From JAXDLK01 sp034666665 (GTDB taxonomy: Bacteria; Desulfobacterota; Binatia; JACPRU01): DNA of 5,177 bases. The stretch's first letter is position 1. Every line of letters starts with the position of its first letter. The DNA is taken from assembly GCA_034666665.1 (NCBI GenBank), contig JAXDLK010000166.1, positions 1 through 5,177 of the forward strand, given 5' to 3'. This document shows positions 4,991 through 5,177 of the stretch, piece after piece. The notes under the pieces are model-generated. The model worked only from the letters and a program-made list of their open reading frames with translations, was not told the origin of the DNA and made no database searches. The position numbers were made by a program, and so were the translations under genes.

Positions 4991-5073
4991 AGCCACCCCC
5001 CACCGCCCCGGACGCGCTCGCAGAAGAGCTCGCGGGCGCAAGATGGCCCTCGCCAGCTCGGGCCGCGCCCTAC
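4991..5073 (+). repeat. Repeat module M4 (minimal: 1 left unit, 1 right unit)
   Basis: The simplest copy, probably closest to the founding unit: C-rich leader, one A unit (5017-5053) and one T unit (5054-5073). The fold is GGGCGC (5034-5039), bulge AAGAT, GGCCC (5045-5049), loop TCGCCAGCTC (5050-5059), GGGCC (5060-5064), GCGCCC (5065-5070). It ends in CTAC, so the minus strand starts GTAG and runs straight into the palindrome. The TAG within it is the stop codon of the neighbouring minus-strand gene. Confidence 0.85.
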
Positions 5074-5177
5074 AGGCCGGCGTCGTCGAGCAGGCGCGCG
5101 AGCACCCGTTCGCTGGCGAAGTGCTCGACGGCGACCTCGCGGGCGCCGCGGCAGCTTCCCTCGTAGTCGCTCTCGAT
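5070..5177 (-). CDS. Probable glycosyltransferase, C-terminal fragment
   Basis: The last 35 codons of a minus-strand gene entering from the right, ending in TAG at 5070-5072. The peptide (DYEGSCRGAREVAVEHFASE then RVLARLLDDAGL) resembles the final helix of GT-B glycosyltransferases, where a pattern such as C/S-R-x-A-R-E-x-A-x-x-H/R-F-x-x-x-R-V-L-x-x-L-L closes the protein. Such enzymes transfer sugars from nucleotide donors to lipids, polysaccharides or natural products. The fragment is too short to name substrate or subfamily, and other proteins can end in a similar amphipathic helix. Its stop codon lies inside the foot of repeat module M4. Confidence 0.5.
   Translation of the reverse strand: MESDYEGSCRGAREVAVEHFASERVLARLLDDAGL

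Noticed and set aside
4103..5041. N-terminal extension of the barrel protein by about 300 residues
   Set aside because: The extension reads through the divergent protease gene and the repeats antisense, and it would bury the signal peptide deep inside the protein.

Overview
A 5.2 kb, strongly GC-rich window. The barrel ending in an aromatic residue and the LolA-like periplasmic protein point to a Gram-negative bacterium. The GC content and a preference for TGA stops would fit a myxobacterial or other deltaproteobacteria-like lineage, but that placement is inference.

Layout: (1) 1-167 (+), C-terminal end of a WYL-domain regulator. (2) 168-468, a convergent spacer with a perfect 12-bp stem hairpin and a repeat module (M1) of four 37-bp and three 20-bp units. 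(3) 469-825 (-), a HIT-family hydrolase gene broken by an in-frame amber codon, also lacking the first His of its HxHxH motif. (4) 851-1540 (+), an intact HAD hydrolase, divergent from the HIT gene with only 25 bp between starts. (5) 4102-1524 (-), a likely three-gene operon: outer-membrane beta-barrel, LolA-like periplasmic protein (PF17131-type), and a 79-residue helical protein whose end overlaps the HAD gene tail to tail. (6) 4217-4699 (+), a small HEXXH metalloprotease of ImmA/IrrE type behind a good sigma70 promoter. (7) 4700-5069, a second convergent spacer packed with three more repeat modules (M2-M4). (8) 5070-5177 (-), C-terminal end of a probable glycosyltransferase.

The most interesting element is the repeat family. 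It occupies both convergent spacers large enough to hold it, in the same orientation. Each module folds into a bulged hairpin. The left arm is built from 37-nt units carrying an unpaired AAGAT, the right arm from 20-nt units, and a 10-nt loop (TCGCCAGCTC) is conserved. The closing stems differ between copies but stay complementary (GGTCC/GGACC, GGTCC/GGGCC by wobble, GGCCC/GGGCC, GCTCC/GGAGC). The outer foot of M1 and M4 reads GTAG on the minus strand, followed at once by the palindrome. That is the layout of REP elements mobilised by RAYT (TnpA-REP) transposases. In both places the TAG of this GTAG is the stop codon of the adjacent minus-strand gene.

Barrel plus LolA-like protein suggests an envelope trafficking or transport function. 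No functional link among the other genes is evident from the sequence.
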